A stretch of 64,000 bases of DNA from an uncultured Lachnospiraceae bacterium (GTDB lineage Bacteria; Bacillota; Clostridia; Lachnospirales; Lachnospiraceae). The stretch covers positions 65,726 through 129,725 of the forward strand of contig CAJTRU010000003.1 of assembly GCA_910579085.1 (NCBI GenBank), given 5' to 3'. Each line of letters opens with the position of its first letter. Position 1 is the stretch's first letter. Under the pieces are notes generated by a model. It was not told the DNA's origin and did no database searches. It worked only from the letters and a program-made list of their open reading frames with translations. Both the position numbers and the translations under genes were made by a program. Positions 42,310-51,842 of this stretch are shown here, piece after piece.

Positions 42310-42508
42310 ATTAAGGTAACAATAAGTGGATGGTACATTTTAGATGGAAATGCCAGCGTGATGATGCTGCCTTGTGGATAAGAATGAATTTAGCATTAGA
42401 GATATACCAGAACTTGAACAAATACCTGGAAAGTTTAAAAAGTATAAAGGACAGGATGCAGAACTTGCATGTGATGAAACAATAATAAAAGGCTGTGCTG
42501 ATATTTAA
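42310..42508 (+). pseudogene. Decayed small gene (start codon lost, frameshifted)
   Basis: A strong AAAGGAGG lies at 42291-42298. From ATT at 42310 the frame reads KVTISGWYILDGNASVMMLP and stops at TAA after CG. A one-base shift continues it as DKNEFSIRDIPELEQIPGKF and on to a stop at 42506-42508, about 66 codons in all. The ATT at the expected start and the frame break suggest a degraded gene. A sequencing error or an ATT start is possible. The family is not recognised. Confidence 0.45.
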
Positions 42509-42622
42509 AAATATAATTATGGCAGGATTCTTTTAATAATGGGACAGAAAGAAAAACAAAACAGGCTCTGCCTTGCTAATGGCATGGCGGCTAATAAAAC
42601 AAATTTAAAGGAGGGGATAATA

Positions 42623-43657
42623 ATGGTTTCTAACTCTGATAAGAAGAAATATAATAAATTCCATGTAATAATAATAGCAGTAATTACAATTATTATTGCA
42701 GGAGGCGGGCTTACTAAGGGGAAAGTTTATGTAAGGGCTGTAAATCCAGATAATGCAGTTAATCCAGTTGAAAAGGTTGAAAACCCAGATAGTAATAGTA
42801 CGTCTGGAAGCAGTATAGAAAAATATAGAATAGAAGAAATATTCCATGATTTTATAAATAATAAAATAAAATCACGTCCTGAGTGGAAGAAGTGGAAAGG
42901 GAATACAAATAAATTATACTTTAGTATCCAGTATACTGTAGATGATACACCTTGTTTATTAGTAACCAAAGATATAATTACAAATACAAATGAAGCAATG
43001 AATTCATTTATTTATTATTACGATGAAGAAACTGGTAAAATCCAGTTATTAACTTATCTTGCAAGTAATGGCACATCATATCCTGTTTCAATGATGGATG
43101 GGGAATTTGTTATTTCTTCAAACCATTCTATAAGAAGTTATTCATGGGAAGGCGGGGATATGGAACTGTATGCACAAGAAGTAGACGGGTATTACATGTA
43201 TAATGGAAAATATACATATTCTTCTTTGTCATGGAAAGTTCCGTTCAAAAGCAAAAAATTAAAACTTGATGCCAGAAAATATAATACAAAAAAACAAATG
43301 GATGCCTGTGCAAATAAAATTAAAAAGATTAAGAATTTTTCAAAAAGTAAAGCAAAGGATTTTGAAAAAATGTATTCTGGTGCTGTTCCTGTTCCATTCT
43401 ATATTAATAAAGACACAAGCTGGAAAAAATTCATCTATATTAATTAATGGGCAAGGCTAAGCTATGTTGATAAATTATCTTCTGCTAACTCACCAGAAAT
43501 TTATCTGGAACTTCAAGTTTTAAAATCTGCAAGGGCTGGTTATGACAATGATGGTGAAAAACAGAAGCACAGTGCAAAAATACGTGCTGTTGTCTGTTAT
43601 AAGGGTAATGGCGAGTTTGTTTTAAAAGCTCCTTATAGTTTTAATATTACAGCTTAG
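42623..43657 (+). pseudogene. Exported protein gene split by an in-frame TAA
   Basis: The ATG at 42623 follows AAGGAGGGGATAATA. The first open part encodes 274 residues: a basic start, one membrane or signal segment (about residues 16-34), then an exported Tyr/Lys-rich domain (WKKWKGNTNKLYFSIQYTVD, WEGGDMELYAQEVDGYYMYN). It ends at TAA 43445-43447. The same frame continues at once as WARLSYVDKLSSANSPEIYL for 69 codons to a TAG at 43655-43657, with normal amino-acid composition. The simplest reading is a nonsense mutation in a 344-codon gene. The 274-residue part could still be made. No family is recognised. Confidence 0.6.
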
Positions 43658-43696
43658 TAAGATATGGTTATTTACATTGATATTGGAGGAAGATAA

Positions 43697-44479
43697 ATGG
43701 ATTTTGGTATGCCAGTTTTGATTGAAAATAAAAATGTCCAGGATAATATTGCATTATGCAGAAAGTTAGGGCTTGATTTTCTGGAATTAAATATGAATTT
43801 GCCTGAGTACCAGACAGATAAACTGGAAGATACTGCTTATTTTGAGGAATTAGCAGAGGAAGCAGATATTTATTATACAATACATTTAGATGAAAACCTT
43901 AATATTGCTGATTTTAACAGCAGTGTTTCAGATGCGTATATGGAAACAACTGCCAGGGCAATAAATGCAGCTAAATTATTAAATGTTCCTGTCCTGAATA
44001 TGCATATTAACCATGGTGTACATTTTACTCTTCCAGACAGGAAAGTGCAGCTATTTGAGGAGTATTTTAATGATTATATAAGGAAATTCCAGGAATTTAA
44101 AAGTCTATGTGAAAAAAGCATTGGGGACAGTGGAATAAAAATCTGTATTGAAAATACGGATGGGTTCAGGAATTATGAGAAAGCTGCTATAAAAATGCTT
44201 TTAGAAAGTGATGTTTTTGCTTTAACCTGGGATATTGGCCATAGTAACAGCAGTTCAAATATAGATGAAGGGTTTATTATGCAGAATGAAGGGAAATTAA
44301 AACATTTCCACCTGCATGATAGTGTTGGAAGTAAAGACCATATGACATTGGGGACTGGTGAAATAGACTTAAAAGCACGTATTGGAATTGCCAGAAAGCA
44401 TAATTGCAGGTGCGTTATTGAAACAAAAACAATAAAATCACTGGAACAATCAGTATTGTGGTTAAGGAAAAACATATAA
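43697..44479 (+). CDS. Sugar phosphate isomerase/epimerase (xylose isomerase-like TIM barrel)
   Basis: This 260-residue protein has the AP-endonuclease-2/IolE-type TIM-barrel pattern: LGLDFLELNMN near residue 30, YTIHLDENLN, VLNMHINHGVH, ICIENTDGF, WDIGHSNSSS and FHLHDSVGSKDH. The His, Glu and Asp residues in these strands would bind the metal. It interconverts or epimerises a small sugar or inositol derivative, not identifiable from context. TTGGAGGAAGATAA precedes the ATG. Confidence 0.85.
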   Translation: MDFGMPVLIENKNVQDNIALCRKLGLDFLELNMNLPEYQTDKLEDTAYFEELAEEADIYYTIHLDENLNIADFNSSVSDAYMETTARAINAAKLLNVPVLNMHINHGVHFTLPDRKVQLFEEYFNDYIRKFQEFKSLCEKSIGDSGIKICIENTDGFRNYEKAAIKMLLESDVFALTWDIGHSNSSSNIDEGFIMQNEGKLKHFHLHDSVGSKDHMTLGTGEIDLKARIGIARKHNCRCVIETKTIKSLEQSVLWLRKNI

Positions 44480-44481
44480 AC

Positions 44482-44535
44482 AAAGGGTGCTTTACTTGTA
44501 TTAAAGAGTTAATATACAGGTAGCACCCTTTTATT
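44482..44535. terminator. Bidirectional terminator
   Basis: AAAGGGTGC (44482-44490) pairs with GCACCCTTT (44523-44531), extended by further pairs across TGTATTAA and TTAATATACA. T runs on both strands serve the isomerase and trkH genes. Confidence 0.88.
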
Positions 44536-46008
44536 TTATTTTTTTTGTCCAGGCTTTCTCTTTTTAATAAACAGTTCTTTCCATATACCAGGATGGAAAA
44601 GTATTAATAAAGGGAATAATTCCAGACGCCCAGCAAGCATATCAAACATTAATACTATTTTTGAAAAAATGCTGAAACTTCCGAAATTCTGTGCTGGCCC
44701 TGCTTCTGCCAGGCCAGGCCCCATATTATTTATAGTTGCAAGTACTGCTGTAAAATTTGTAGTAAAGTCTTTATTGTCAACTGAAATTGCCAGTACAGAT
44801 AAAAAGAATATAATTGTAAATGCAACAAAATAAACATTTGTTGCACGTACTATTTCATGCTCAACTGGTTTTCCATCCATTTTAATTTTTTGTATACATT
44901 TTGGATGTATATAGGATGCCATTTCTTTTTTTATTGACTTTACCAAAATAATTACACGTGACACTTTAATTCCGCCACCAGTGCTTCCTGCACATGCGCC
45001 AATAAGCATAACAACTATAAGTACCGTCTTAGAAGTCTGTGGCCAAAGGTCATAATCAGTAGTTGAAAATCCCGTTGAGGTAATTAATGTTGAAACCTGG
45101 AAAAATGCGTGGCGTAATGCGTCAGAAGCTGACCCTATAGTTTTGGCTATATTTATAAAAATTACTGTTACTGATATAATAATTAACATTAAATATGTAT
45201 GGACTTCTTCTATACTTAATGCTTTACGCCATTTGCGGTAAAGAACCAGGTAGTATACATTAAAGTTTACCCCAAATAAAATCATAAAAATTGCTACGAC
45301 CCATTGGATATATGGTGAATACCCCCCAATACTGTCATTTTTAATGCCAAATCCTCCTGTACCTGCTGTACCAAAAGTAATTGCCAGGGTATCAAATAAT
45401 TCTAAACCGCCAGCAAGCATAAAAATTATCTGTAATATAGTCATTCCAAAATATATAATATACAAAAGGCGTGCTGTAGTTTTAATTTTAGGTACAAGCT
45501 TTCCAACAGAAGGCCCAGGGCTTTCGGCACGCATAAGGTTGATTTGTGAACCTCCACTTAACGGGATAACTGCAAGCAGGAAAACTAATACACCCATGCC
45601 ACCAATCCAGTGTGTAAAACTGCGCCAGAATAAACTGCAATGCGAAAGGACTTCAACATCACTTAGGATAGAAGCGCCTGTTGTTGTAAAGCCTGATACA
45701 GTTTCAAAAAGTGCATCAGTAAATGAAGGTATTTCACCAGAAAGCCAGAAAGGCAAAGCGCCAAATAAACTCATTATAATCCAGCTTAATGCAGTTGCTG
45801 CGCTTCCTTCTTTTAAATAAAATACAAGGCTTTCTGGTTTTTTAACTGTTAGCATTATGCCAAGCACCAGGCATATACATGCTGTAATGAAATAGTAAAT
45901 TCCTTTATCTTCCTCATAAATAACCGCAACAAGGCAGGGGAAAAGGAGCAGTATAGTTTCAATTTTAAGTACACATCCTAAAATATACCTGATTATTGAA
46001 TTATTCAT
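44536..46008 (-). CDS. trkH: Trk-type potassium uptake channel subunit
   Basis: This 490-residue membrane protein has the TrkH/KtrB pattern of four membrane-pore-membrane units. Pore motifs include TVSGFTTTGAS, FGTAGTGGF, LITSTGFSTTDYD and GACAGSTGGGIKV. It moves K+ into the cell, controlled by the TrkA subunit encoded 9 bp upstream on the same strand. Confidence 0.95.
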   Translation of the reverse strand: MNNSIIRYILGCVLKIETILLLFPCLVAVIYEEDKGIYYFITACICLVLGIMLTVKKPESLVFYLKEGSAATALSWIIMSLFGALPFWLSGEIPSFTDALFETVSGFTTTGASILSDVEVLSHCSLFWRSFTHWIGGMGVLVFLLAVIPLSGGSQINLMRAESPGPSVGKLVPKIKTTARLLYIIYFGMTILQIIFMLAGGLELFDTLAITFGTAGTGGFGIKNDSIGGYSPYIQWVVAIFMILFGVNFNVYYLVLYRKWRKALSIEEVHTYLMLIIISVTVIFINIAKTIGSASDALRHAFFQVSTLITSTGFSTTDYDLWPQTSKTVLIVVMLIGACAGSTGGGIKVSRVIILVKSIKKEMASYIHPKCIQKIKMDGKPVEHEIVRATNVYFVAFTIIFFLSVLAISVDNKDFTTNFTAVLATINNMGPGLAEAGPAQNFGSFSIFSKIVLMFDMLAGRLELFPLLILFHPGIWKELFIKKRKPGQKK

Positions 46009-46017
46009 TGCTGCCTC

Positions 46018-47409
46018 CTACACCAGAATATCCTGGATGTTATCAAAACCTGTATGTGTTGTAACTATTACCACCGTATCACCAGGCAGTATGCTGTCTG
46101 TACCCGATGGTATTATTGTTTTGCCATTTCTTTGTATACAGCATAACAAAAGGTTTTTCTTAAGGTTCATTTCCATAATAGGAATATTAGTAACTTCTGA
46201 TTCCCTGTCAATAAGGAACTCAAGGGCTTCTACACGTGAGTCAAACATATGGTAAAGTGTTTCAACATTACTGCCAATAGAGGCAGTTTTAGCACGTACA
46301 TAGGCAAGTATTGCTTCAGCAGTTATATATTTAGGGTATATTACACTGCCTAAGTCCAGGTGGCTTATAACATTTTTAAAGTTAATACGGTTAATTTTTG
46401 TAATAACTTTTGCATTAGAAACCTCCCTTGCATAAAGTGTCAGGAAAATATTTTCTTCATCAATGCCAGTTAGTGGGACGAAAGACTCTATATTTTTAAT
46501 TCCTTCTTCTTTTAGAAGTTCCTCATTAGTTCCGTCACCATTTATAATAATTGCCTTTGGAAGCAGTGCATTAAGCTCCTCACAGCGTTCAAGGTTACTT
46601 TCTATTATTTTAACATCAATGCCCATTGGAAGAAGCTGTTTAGCCAGGTAATATGCAGCCTTTCCGCCTCCTATAATCATTGTGTTATTAACCTGTTTTA
46701 TATCAAATCCAATTTTAGAAAGGAAGTTTCTTGCATCACGGCGTGAAGATACAAATGAAACTACATCACCAGCAGCAAATGTAAACATTCCTGTAGGGAT
46801 AATTATTTCACCATCACGTTCTACAGCACAAAACAGTACATTTTGTGAAACACTCTTTTTACCAAGGTTTACTATTGTCTGGTTTGCCAGGATATTGTCC
46901 TCTGGAAGCTTAAATTTAATCAGCTCTACCCTTCCATGTGCAAAAGGGTTTACCTCTAATGCTGTAGGCAGGTAAAGCAGGCGGGCAACTTCATGTGCTG
47001 CTGCAAGTTCAGGGTTAATAATCATGGCAAGCCCGAGTTTCTGCCTTAGATATGCACTTTCTTCACTGTAATCAGGAGTGCGGACACGTGCAATGGCAGC
47101 ACAGTCACCCACACGTTTGGCAACAGTGCAGCAAAGCAGGTTTAATTCATCAGAGTCCGTAACAGCTATTAGAAGGTCTGCATCTTCAATACCTGCCTCC
47201 ATTTGTACATTATAACTTGCGCCATTGCCTGCAAGCCCCATAACATCGTAAGTATTGGCAAGGTGCTGTATTTTTTGTGGATTTTTGTCAATAAGGGTAA
47301 TATCATGGCTTTCTTTAGACAATTGCTCAGTTAAAGTTGCCCCTACCTTTCCACATCCAACAATAATAATATTTAATCCCGTTTTTTTGCGGGATTTTCT
47401 TCCTAACAT
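46018..47409 (-). CDS. trkA: Trk potassium uptake regulatory subunit
   Basis: The protein has 463 residues from the ATG at 47407-47409 after GAGGTTAGAC; the frame extends 39 codons upstream without a site. Two RCK units are visible, each with a Rossmann nucleotide-binding start (NIIIVGCGKVGATLTEQLS and NTMIIGGGKAAYYLAKQLL) and a C-terminal RCK_C part (GDVVSFVSSRRD and GDTVVIVTTHTG). It binds NAD(H) and gates TrkH. Operon with trkH. Confidence 0.95.
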   Translation of the reverse strand: MLGRKSRKKTGLNIIIVGCGKVGATLTEQLSKESHDITLIDKNPQKIQHLANTYDVMGLAGNGASYNVQMEAGIEDADLLIAVTDSDELNLLCCTVAKRVGDCAAIARVRTPDYSEESAYLRQKLGLAMIINPELAAAHEVARLLYLPTALEVNPFAHGRVELIKFKLPEDNILANQTIVNLGKKSVSQNVLFCAVERDGEIIIPTGMFTFAAGDVVSFVSSRRDARNFLSKIGFDIKQVNNTMIIGGGKAAYYLAKQLLPMGIDVKIIESNLERCEELNALLPKAIIINGDGTNEELLKEEGIKNIESFVPLTGIDEENIFLTLYAREVSNAKVITKINRINFKNVISHLDLGSVIYPKYITAEAILAYVRAKTASIGSNVETLYHMFDSRVEALEFLIDRESEVTNIPIMEMNLKKNLLLCCIQRNGKTIIPSGTDSILPGDTVVIVTTHTGFDNIQDILV

Positions 47410-47578
47410 GTCTAACCTCGTTTCTGCGCCGCAAGCAATTAGTATGTTTCTGGCGTAAATGCCAGTAATAATGTAAAAACAGGCATCCACCAGGCAGCGC
47501 GCAGGAGTAAACCTGTATATAACCATATATTATCACTATATAATAAAAAATGCATTAGGAAAATTAAATAAATATGGG

Positions 47579-47742
47579 ATAATTTCCTGTTATCTGGTGT
47601 TTGTGTGAATGAATGGACGGACGGTTTCTGTGCCAGAGCCACAATATTCCATACAAAAAAGCATGCCGGAGGCATGGCTTTTGCACGCATTCCGCTGCGT
47701 GGGTTAAAGTGCCCCTTTTATGGAATAATCCCAACCACCCCA
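47579..47742. mobile_element. Y-type element, copy 5 (shortened)
   Basis: It starts ATAATTTCCTGTTATC and shares TTGTGTGAATGAATGGACGG with copy 3. Arms are GTGCCAGAGCCACAATATTCC and GTGCCCCTTTTATGGAATAA. The centre is GCATGCCGGAGGCATGGC. The right terminal repeat is missing. It lies between the divergent trkA and 47890 genes. Confidence 0.8.
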
Positions 47743-47889
47743 TTTTAAGTTATATGGTTTTTTTGGACAGTAGAAAAAATAAACAGTGTATGATATAATA
47801 AAAATAAGCAAACTTTAAATGTGCTACAAAAACGATGACGGAGCAATAGAGTTGAATTTTTAATTAGAGTGTGTTAGGAGGGCTGTTCT

Positions 47890-48312
47890 ATGAATATTGA
47901 AGATAATTCATCTTTTAAGAGTGTGGAACTTCTTGATGAGGAAATTGATATTTATATGCTGATAAGAAGCCACGATTTTACAGGCCACGCTTCATCTGAG
48001 AGATTTGAGCGGTTTGATGAAGCCATTAAATTAAACAGAACAGAAAATGGCAGACAGGCACCATTTGACAGGATTTTCCGGGTTGATAAAAACCATGTAA
48101 ATGGTATTGAACTGCATTGCGTGACAAAGAACGGTATTATTTTCATATTAAATGAAGAGAAGTTTAGAAACTGGGAATGTTGCATTGTGACAGTTTTATT
48201 TGCCCGCGTGAACCAGGCGAAGCGGCTGTATGATGCTGTGGGTATTGAATTTCCAGAGATGATACACAAGAAGTGCGAAGAATGGCAAAAGTATAGATTG
48301 AATGAATATTGA
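47890..48312 (+). CDS. Hypothetical protein
   Basis: This 140-residue soluble protein is preceded by TTAGGAGGGCTGTTCT. It is acidic at the N-terminus (SVELLDEEIDIYMLIRSHDF), has a central HVNGIELHCVTKNGIIFILN strand region and a C-terminal helix ending QKYRLNEY. I do not recognise the family. It is flanked by a repeat on one side and a gene-poor region on the other, which suggests accessory DNA. Confidence 0.7.
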   Translation: MNIEDNSSFKSVELLDEEIDIYMLIRSHDFTGHASSERFERFDEAIKLNRTENGRQAPFDRIFRVDKNHVNGIELHCVTKNGIIFILNEEKFRNWECCIVTVLFARVNQAKRLYDAVGIEFPEMIHKKCEEWQKYRLNEY

Positions 48313-48455
48313 TTTTTTTGATGGTGGATTGCTTTGTTTCTGATATTATTTAATTCAAAATTATGAAATTCATGACAGGAACAGTTAGGGGATTATTAGA
48401 AAATACCAAAGCAGACCAGCAGTGTAAGGCTTCTGGAAGTGTGGCAGATAAAGCT

Positions 48456-48518
48456 TTATAATCCCTGGGCAGAATTTACTTTTATATTGTCACTATGAAT
48501 TCTATATCTATTTGTCAT
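48456..48518 (-). CDS. Possible 20-residue peptide or gene remnant
   Basis: A very good AAGGAGGTAGTACCC precedes an ATG at 48516-48518, then a 20-codon frame (MTNRYRIHSDNIKVNSAQGL) and TAA. The strong site without a longer frame suggests either a small peptide or the 5' stump of a lost gene. The rest of 48313-48740 shows no gene. Confidence 0.25.
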   Translation of the reverse strand: MTNRYRIHSDNIKVNSAQGL

Positions 48519-48741
48519 GGGTACTACCTCCTTGTATATTATATAATCTTTTAATTTAATTTTATTATAATATAAACCAGCAAATTTTGCGGGTTTATAT
48601 GGAAATACTTTATTATAGTTTTTTCTAAAATAAGTTCTGGGATAATGGGTTATTAAAAAATATCAGGCCATGCTGCCAGGCATCTGCTAATCTTATTAAA
48701 AAAGGGCTTTTCAAATCCAGATATTTATGTTATAGTATAGT

Positions 48742-49013
48742 GCAGATAAAGCAAAGAAAAGGAATAGTAGCTATGAAACGGAATCCAGAAAGCTGTTGGC
48801 TGATGTGAAACAGCAGAAGTGAAGTAGTGAACTCGCCTTGGAGCTGCCGGTTGAAGTGTAAGTAGATTTGGACGGAGTCCCACCGTTACAGGGGAAGGGT
48901 TTTGAAGCGAAAGCAGATGCACCTGTGAGAGCATGGTTATTCCATGAATAAGAGTGGTACCGCGTGAGTATATTCTCCCGTCTCTATGTATTGTATACAG
49001 AGACGGGTTTTTT
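48742..49013 (+). ncRNA. T-box leader controlling leuA (leucine-type)
   Basis: The conserved T-box AGAGTGGTACCGCG lies at 48951-48964 and is followed by the terminator CCCGTCTCT...AGAGACGGG with TTTTTT (48977-49013). Upstream, AGTAGTGAACTCGCC fits a Stem I specifier region, and CTC at 48832-48834 would be a Leu codon. Binding of uncharged tRNA-Leu would favour antitermination and leuA expression. Boundaries are approximate. A weak promoter (TTTTCA-17-TATAGT) precedes it. Confidence 0.9.
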
Positions 49014-49089
49014 CATGTATTGCCATATAATGTTAATAAGGCCTTGTGCATAGGGCCTGGTATTTATAGAAAGGAAATGGTTATTAATT

Positions 49090-50751
49090 ATGAAAGGTTT
49101 TGAGAAGTACCAGAAAAGTTATTTTATGCCTCCAGAGGAATGTTATGACTGGGTTAAGAATGATGCTATAAGTAAAGCTCCTGTATGGTGCAGTGTTGAT
49201 TTGCGTGATGGCAACCAGGCATTAATTGAGCCTATGGGTCTTGAACAGAAAGTTGCTTTTTTTAAGATGCTTGTAAAAATTGGTTTTAAAGAGATTGAAG
49301 TAGGTTTTCCAGCAGCATCTGAAACAGAGTATAACTTTCTGCGTACACTTATAGAAAGAAACCTTATACCTGGTGATGTAACTGTACAGGTACTTACACA
49401 GGCAAGGGAACATATTATCAGGAAAACATTTGAAGCTGTAGATGGTGCACCTAATGCTATAGTACATGTTTATAATTCTACATCTGTAGCACAAAGGGAA
49501 CAGGTATTTAAAAAATCAAAAGAAGAGATTAAACAGATTGCTGTGGATGGTGCAATGTTGTTAAAGGAACTTGCAGAAGAAGTCAAGGGCAATATACGTT
49601 TTGAATACAGTCCTGAGAGTTTTCATGGTACAGAAGTAGAATATGCAGTTGATGTGTGCAATGCGGTTCTTGATATATGGAAACCAGAGGAAAATGCAAA
49701 GGCAGTAATTAATATTCCCTCAACTGTTGAAAATGCAATGCCACATGTATTTGCAAGCCAGATTGAGTATGTCCATAAGAACTTAAATTACCGCAATAAT
49801 GTTGTGTTATCACTCCATCCGCATAATGACAGGGGTACAGGGGTTGCAACAGCAGAGCTTGGTGTGCTTGCGGGTGCTGACAGGCTTGAAGGTACTTTGT
49901 TTGGCAATGGTGAGAGAACTGGTAATCTTGATATAGTAACTACAGCTATGAACCTTCATTCACATGGTGTCAATTCAGGGCTTGATTTTACAAATATGCA
50001 GGAAATTGCGGATATGTATGAGGAACTTACTGATATGAAAGTGCCAGTGCGCCAGCCATATGCAGGTGAACTTGTATTTACAGCATTTTCGGGCTCACAC
50101 CAGGATGCTATTTCCAAGGGCATGGCTTACCATGATGAGGGCAAAAGCGAACACTGGACAGTTCCATATCTGCCAATTGACCCTAAGGATGTCGGAAGGA
50201 CTTATGATTCTGATGTAATCCGTATAAACAGCCAGTCTGGAAAGGGCGGTGTTGCATATGTCCTTAAACAGAACTTTGGAATTGTATTGCCTGATAAGAT
50301 GCGTGAAGAAGTTGGTTATCTTATGAAAGGTGTGTCTGACCATGAACATGCGGAACTTTCACCAGATGATATGTTACAGATATTCCGTAAGAATTATTCG
50401 ATGGTTAAACATAAATTTGATGTTACAGAGTCCCATTTTGAACAGAAGGACGGAATTATTGCATCGGTTTCTATTAAAGAAGGTGATACAGTTACAGTTG
50501 TTACAGCAAAAGGAAATGGACGCCTTAATGCTGTTAATAATGCAATACGTAAGCACTTTAACACAGTGTACCATCTTGCAGAGTATGAGGAACATTCACT
50601 GTCAAGGAATTCTAATGCGGTTGCAATCTGTTATGTAGGTATTACAACTGATAATGATGATAAACCTGTATGGGGCGTGGCTACAGATGAAGATATTATA
50701 ACAGCTTCAATACATGCTCTTGTAAATGCAGTAAATAAAACTATGAAATAA
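49090..50751 (+). CDS. leuA: 2-isopropylmalate synthase
   Basis: This 553-residue enzyme condenses acetyl-CoA with 2-ketoisovalerate, the first committed step of leucine synthesis. It is of the longer LeuA type with an N-terminal extension. Motifs are CSVDLRDGNQALIEPM, LSLHPHNDRGTGVATAELG with the metal-binding His pair, and GNGERTGNLDIVT. The C-terminal LeuA allosteric domain (from about residue 430) binds leucine for feedback inhibition. AGAAAGGAAATGG precedes the ATG. The T-box leader directly upstream fits leucine control. Confidence 0.96.
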   Translation: MKGFEKYQKSYFMPPEECYDWVKNDAISKAPVWCSVDLRDGNQALIEPMGLEQKVAFFKMLVKIGFKEIEVGFPAASETEYNFLRTLIERNLIPGDVTVQVLTQAREHIIRKTFEAVDGAPNAIVHVYNSTSVAQREQVFKKSKEEIKQIAVDGAMLLKELAEEVKGNIRFEYSPESFHGTEVEYAVDVCNAVLDIWKPEENAKAVINIPSTVENAMPHVFASQIEYVHKNLNYRNNVVLSLHPHNDRGTGVATAELGVLAGADRLEGTLFGNGERTGNLDIVTTAMNLHSHGVNSGLDFTNMQEIADMYEELTDMKVPVRQPYAGELVFTAFSGSHQDAISKGMAYHDEGKSEHWTVPYLPIDPKDVGRTYDSDVIRINSQSGKGGVAYVLKQNFGIVLPDKMREEVGYLMKGVSDHEHAELSPDDMLQIFRKNYSMVKHKFDVTESHFEQKDGIIASVSIKEGDTVTVVTAKGNGRLNAVNNAIRKHFNTVYHLAEYEEHSLSRNSNAVAICYVGITTDNDDKPVWGVATDEDIITASIHALVNAVNKTMK

Positions 50752-50810
50752 ATTTTTATATCTAAAATTGGAGTATTGTTATTGGCAGGATTTATGTAGC
50801 AGATAAATTA

Positions 50811-50853
50811 TAAAAACGTTTCTGGGTTTTATGCCTGGAAACGTTTTTATATA
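50811..50853 (+). terminator. Terminator of leuA
   Basis: TAAAAACGTTTC (50811-50822) pairs with GAAACGTTTTTA (50838-50849), loop of 15 bases, T-rich 3' side. Confidence 0.88.
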
Positions 50854-50902
50854 TCATTTTCGGAAAAATGTTCCCATTCACTACTCCACAAATAGTAATT
50901 TG

Positions 50903-51247
50903 TTAATGGCTTGAAAACTCGTTGATAATATCTATTTTTCCAACAATATGTGAATTAAATTCTTCTAATCTTTCTGCAGGAATCCAAAACTCTTTATGAT
51001 GCCCGTCTCCAACCTGATGGATTTCAAATTGCCCGCAATAAGTATCATCAATCTCAAACTTTGTCACATACCCTTTATGGTCATCGTTATATTTTACATT
51101 CCATATTGATGCAATTTCTACTGCATATTTCTCAGTGAGAACAGGATAAAAAATGGGCTGTTCAGGTAATCTGGGTGGAAATTTGCTATAATTGCTTTTC
51201 TCTATGAGTTTTAATTCTCTTGTACCAACAGGTCTGTATAATATCAT
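50903..51247 (-). CDS. Small conserved protein of unknown function
   Basis: This 114-residue soluble protein begins MILYRPVGTRELKLIE, then FPPRLPEQPIFYPVLTEKYA, YVTKFEIDDTYCGQFEIHQVG and HKEFWIPAERLEEFN. I recall similar proteins labelled 'ADP-ribosylation/crystallin J1' in databases, a name without experimental basis that I can cite. It is a stand-alone gene with GAGGAATGATATT-type upstream sequence (GGAGATGGAGGAATG). Confidence 0.7.
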   Translation of the reverse strand: MILYRPVGTRELKLIEKSNYSKFPPRLPEQPIFYPVLTEKYAVEIASIWNVKYNDDHKGYVTKFEIDDTYCGQFEIHQVGDGHHKEFWIPAERLEEFNSHIVGKIDIINEFSSH

Positions 51248-51842
51248 TCCTCCATCTCCTCTGCTAATCCTGGCCGTGGTTTGGTGATTTTTAAGGGAAA
51301 TATTAGCTGTTATATTTGTTTATTAAAATCTCCGCCAACCCGTAAAAACACTAAGTTTATCCCAGGTGGGCTTTCCCTTAAAGCTTCCATTGTATTATAT
51401 CTTCCCGCAAGGCATTACGAACCCTGGTAATGGAAAAATGAGGGAAACAAAACCACATAAAACATTATAACACAAAATATATGGGAATTGTTAAACGGAT
51501 TGAAATGTTTTTTAAAATCAATGAAAAGAATACAGATAAAAAATAAACATTATCTATGCAACATACAATATCCACCATAACAGCATTGATATATACACCC
51601 ATGCAGGTTGCTTTTTACACTCGGCTTGCAAATTCAAACACAATATCTTTAAATGAAATTATAATCTATTTTAAATTGGTACACAATTCTGGATAGGGAT
51701 TTAAGTTTTAACTGGCCTGGGTTTGTAATGTAGTACAGAATGTAAAGCTTGCCCTATCTGGTATAATATAGTAAAATAATGTTATTGCCTGCAAATAGTA
51801 CAATAATTAAGCAGCAAAATTATAAATATGAGGAGGATTGTT
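51248..51842. other. Gene-free spacer before galT
   Basis: About 590 bp without a supported gene on either strand. The only clear signal is an extended -10 box, TGGTATAAT, with TATAAT at 51762-51767, likely the galT promoter. No repeat of the Y/Z family is present. Confidence 0.5.
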
